A stretch of 64,000 nucleotides of DNA from Paracraurococcus sp042666655. Its GTDB lineage: Bacteria > Pseudomonadota > Alphaproteobacteria > Acetobacterales > Acetobacteraceae. Positions 62,428 to 64,000 of this stretch are shown here, in pieces (the first letter of the stretch is position 1; each line of letters opens with the position of its first letter). The position numbers were made by a program, and so were the translations under genes. The DNA lies in NCBI RefSeq assembly GCF_042666655.1, contig NZ_JBHTDE010000001.1:930001-994000 (forward strand), given 5' to 3'. The notes beneath the pieces were generated by a model. That model ran no database searches. It was given only the letters and a program-made list of their open reading frames with translations, and was not told the origin of the DNA.

Positions 62428-64000
62428 TCACGGCTTGACCCGCCACTCCTCCACCCACAGCGAGCTCGGGTTCAGGTGCCCGGTCGGCCGGACATTCTCC
62501 AGCCATTGCGGCCAGACATGCGCATCCGCCCGGAACCACAAAGGCAGGGCGGGCAGGTCCGCCGCGTAGATCGCCTGCAGCCTGGAAAACAGCGCGCGCC
62601 GCCTGTCGCGGTCGAGCGCCTGCGGGATCGTCTCCAGCAGTGCGTCCATCTCCGGGTTGCGGTAGCCCGGATAGTTCTGGCCGGACCAGTTGCGCGCCTC
62701 GGTCGGGATTTCGTCCGAATGCAGGGTGCTGCGCGGCACGCTTTCCGGCGCGCTGATCCAGGCGAACAGTGCGGCACCCTGGAATTTCCGCTTCGACAGG
62801 GTCTCGGCGAAGAAGACCCGCGGCGGCTCGTTCCTGATGCGGGCCTCGATGCCGGCCTGGCGCCACATGCCCTGCAGGACCTGCTGCACCGCCTCCCGCG
62901 CCCGGTTGCCGGCGGTGGTCATCAGCTCGATCGACAGCCGCTCGCCGGCGGCGTTCCGGCGGATGCCGTCCGCGCCGCGAGGCCAGCCGGCGGCGTCCAG
63001 CAGCGCCGCGGCGCGGGCCGGATCGAAGGGCCATTGCGGCACGCCCGCATCGTGCATCGGGTCGAGCGGGTTGACATTGCCATGCGCCACCACCTGGCGG
63101 CCCTCGAACAGCCGCGCCACGATCTGCGCCCGGTCGATGGCGAGCAGCAGCGCCTGCCGCACCCGCAGGTCGGCAAGGATCGGATTGTCCAACCGCAGGT
63201 CGAGATGCTCGTAGACCAGCCCGGACTTGTATTCGACCTTGAACCGCCCGGCGGTGCGGCGTTCCAGCGCCGCCACCTGCTCGACCGGCAGGCCGAGCTC
63301 GCCGGAGACCATGTCGACCTGTCCGGCCAGCAGCTGGGCTTCCAGCGCCGCGGTGTTCTCCACGCTGCGGATCTGGATGCGGCGGAAGGCCGGCGCCGCA
63401 CCTTGCCAGGCGGCGTTGCGTTCCAGCGTCACCCCGGCGCCGGGCTGCACCGCGGTGATCCGGTAGGGGCCGGACCAGAGCGCGGGGTTGGCGGGTTCGG
63501 TGTCATAGGCGGTGCGGCTGCGATAGGTCCGTGGCTCCTGCTCCCACCGTGCCCGCTCGACATGCGCCGGTAGCGGCTGGAACTCGCCGAGCGAGGCGAA
63601 GTCGAAGGTTACCTTGTCGAAGCGCAGCGTGATCGTCCGTGCATCCTCGACGATGAGCTCATAGGCCGAACGGTAGAATTCGGCCGGGCCGATGCCGGTC
63701 TCGCCGTTCCGTCCGGCCTCCCAGGCGAAGCGCAGGTCGGCGGCCGAGATCGGCGTGCCGTCGCCCCAGCGCGCATCGGCGCGCAGCTCGTAGGTGACGC
63801 GGAGGCCGGGCCTGCCTTCGGCCGTCGTCTCGCGGACCGCGAGGCCGTTCTCCAGCGTCGGCAGCGTCTCGCACAGCAGGCAGGCCAGCGTCCAGTCGGT
63901 GCCATAGGCGGTCATGGGGCGGCGGGCGAAGCCGAGCACGTAGGTCTTCGCCGCCATCGAGTCGATGTTCGGATGGAAGGTGCTGGGGAACTGGGTGATG
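62428..64000 (-). CDS. Family 5 solute-binding protein, partial (5' end outside window)
   Basis: The C-terminal 524 residues of an SBP_bac_5 periplasmic receptor are visible, with DARWGDGTPISAADLRFAWEAG, WSGPYRI, DLRVRQALLLAIDRAQIV and a closing WLENVRPTGHLNPSSLWVEEW segment. The frame is still open at 64000 with family-type sequence (PSTFHPNIDSMAAKTY), so the start and signal peptide lie beyond the window. The protein binds peptides, nickel or opine-like ligands; the ligand is unknown. It converges on the siderophore receptor across R8. Confidence 0.88.
   Translation of the reverse strand, partial: ITQFPSTFHPNIDSMAAKTYVLGFARRPMTAYGTDWTLACLLCETLPTLENGLAVRETTAEGRPGLRVTYELRADARWGDGTPISAADLRFAWEAGRNGETGIGPAEFYRSAYELIVEDARTITLRFDKVTFDFASLGEFQPLPAHVERARWEQEPRTYRSRTAYDTEPANPALWSGPYRITAVQPGAGVTLERNAAWQGAAPAFRRIQIRSVENTAALEAQLLAGQVDMVSGELGLPVEQVAALERRTAGRFKVEYKSGLVYEHLDLRLDNPILADLRVRQALLLAIDRAQIVARLFEGRQVVAHGNVNPLDPMHDAGVPQWPFDPARAAALLDAAGWPRGADGIRRNAAGERLSIELMTTAGNRAREAVQQVLQGMWRQAGIEARIRNEPPRVFFAETLSKRKFQGAALFAWISAPESVPRSTLHSDEIPTEARNWSGQNYPGYRNPEMDALLETIPQALDRDRRRALFSRLQAIYAADLPALPLWFRADAHVWPQWLENVRPTGHLNPSSLWVEEWRVKP

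Overview
The window is GC-rich (roughly 70 percent), densely packed chromosomal DNA. The gene content fits an alphaproteobacterium, most likely an Acetobacteraceae (Roseomonas-like) member. This is inferred from orphan TctC and family-5 solute-binding proteins, a NodS-type methyltransferase cassette, the separate large-subunit GltB, and a small 24-residue membrane protein that I recall from alphaproteobacteria. No rRNA, CRISPR array, phage or insertion sequence was seen. One tRNA (Gln, anticodon CTG) is present.

Layout. 1-9.5 kb: a secreted repeat protein, an alpha/beta hydrolase without its serine nucleophile, pcaHG-type dioxygenase genes, glgX, a soluble hybrid histidine kinase, a ribonuclease Z-like metallo-hydrolase and a TctC receptor. 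9.5-18.4 kb: a Zn-dependent dehydrogenase, glutamate synthase (gltBD) and an MFS carrier. 18.4-22.2 kb: a four-gene cassette (acyl-CoA dehydrogenase, PIG-L deacetylase, NodS-like methyltransferase, family-2 glycosyltransferase). 22.3-25.7 kb: a FAH hydrolase/amidohydrolase pair, two small membrane proteins and tRNA-Gln. 25.9-38.1 kb: housekeeping genes (Ppx/GppA, rlmE, guaB, an RsmB-like methyltransferase, guaA) with a second hybrid kinase, an SDR and a haloacid dehalogenase. 38.3-43.9 kb: a family-16 glycosidase-like secreted protein, a frameshifted amino-acid binding protein, an oligopeptide-type binding protein and an M20 hydrolase. 44-51.5 kb: nrdAB behind two putative NrdR boxes, a SCO protein, two methyltransferase/DUF2007 genes, a polyprenyl synthase and a di-haem cytochrome c. 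51.6-64 kb: an O-antigen ligase-like protein, a class III aminotransferase, a PhoX-like protein, a Fur-type divergent iron-uptake locus (PepSY-exbB-exbD-tonB against a siderophore receptor) and a truncated family-5 binding protein.

The most striking non-coding feature is a composite three-hairpin intergenic element of about 150 bp. Eight copies (six full, two partial) lie in this 64 kb. Six of them almost exactly fill the gap between convergent genes, abutting the stop codons, and they occur in both orientations. Two copies share an extra GGACG..CGTCC palindrome that also occurs alone near 32.88 kb. The element looks like a mobile or amplified bidirectional terminator/REP-type family. The second notable item is the NodS/PIG-L/GT2/acyl-CoA dehydrogenase cassette, whose enzyme set resembles Nod-factor chemistry but whose product is unknown to me.
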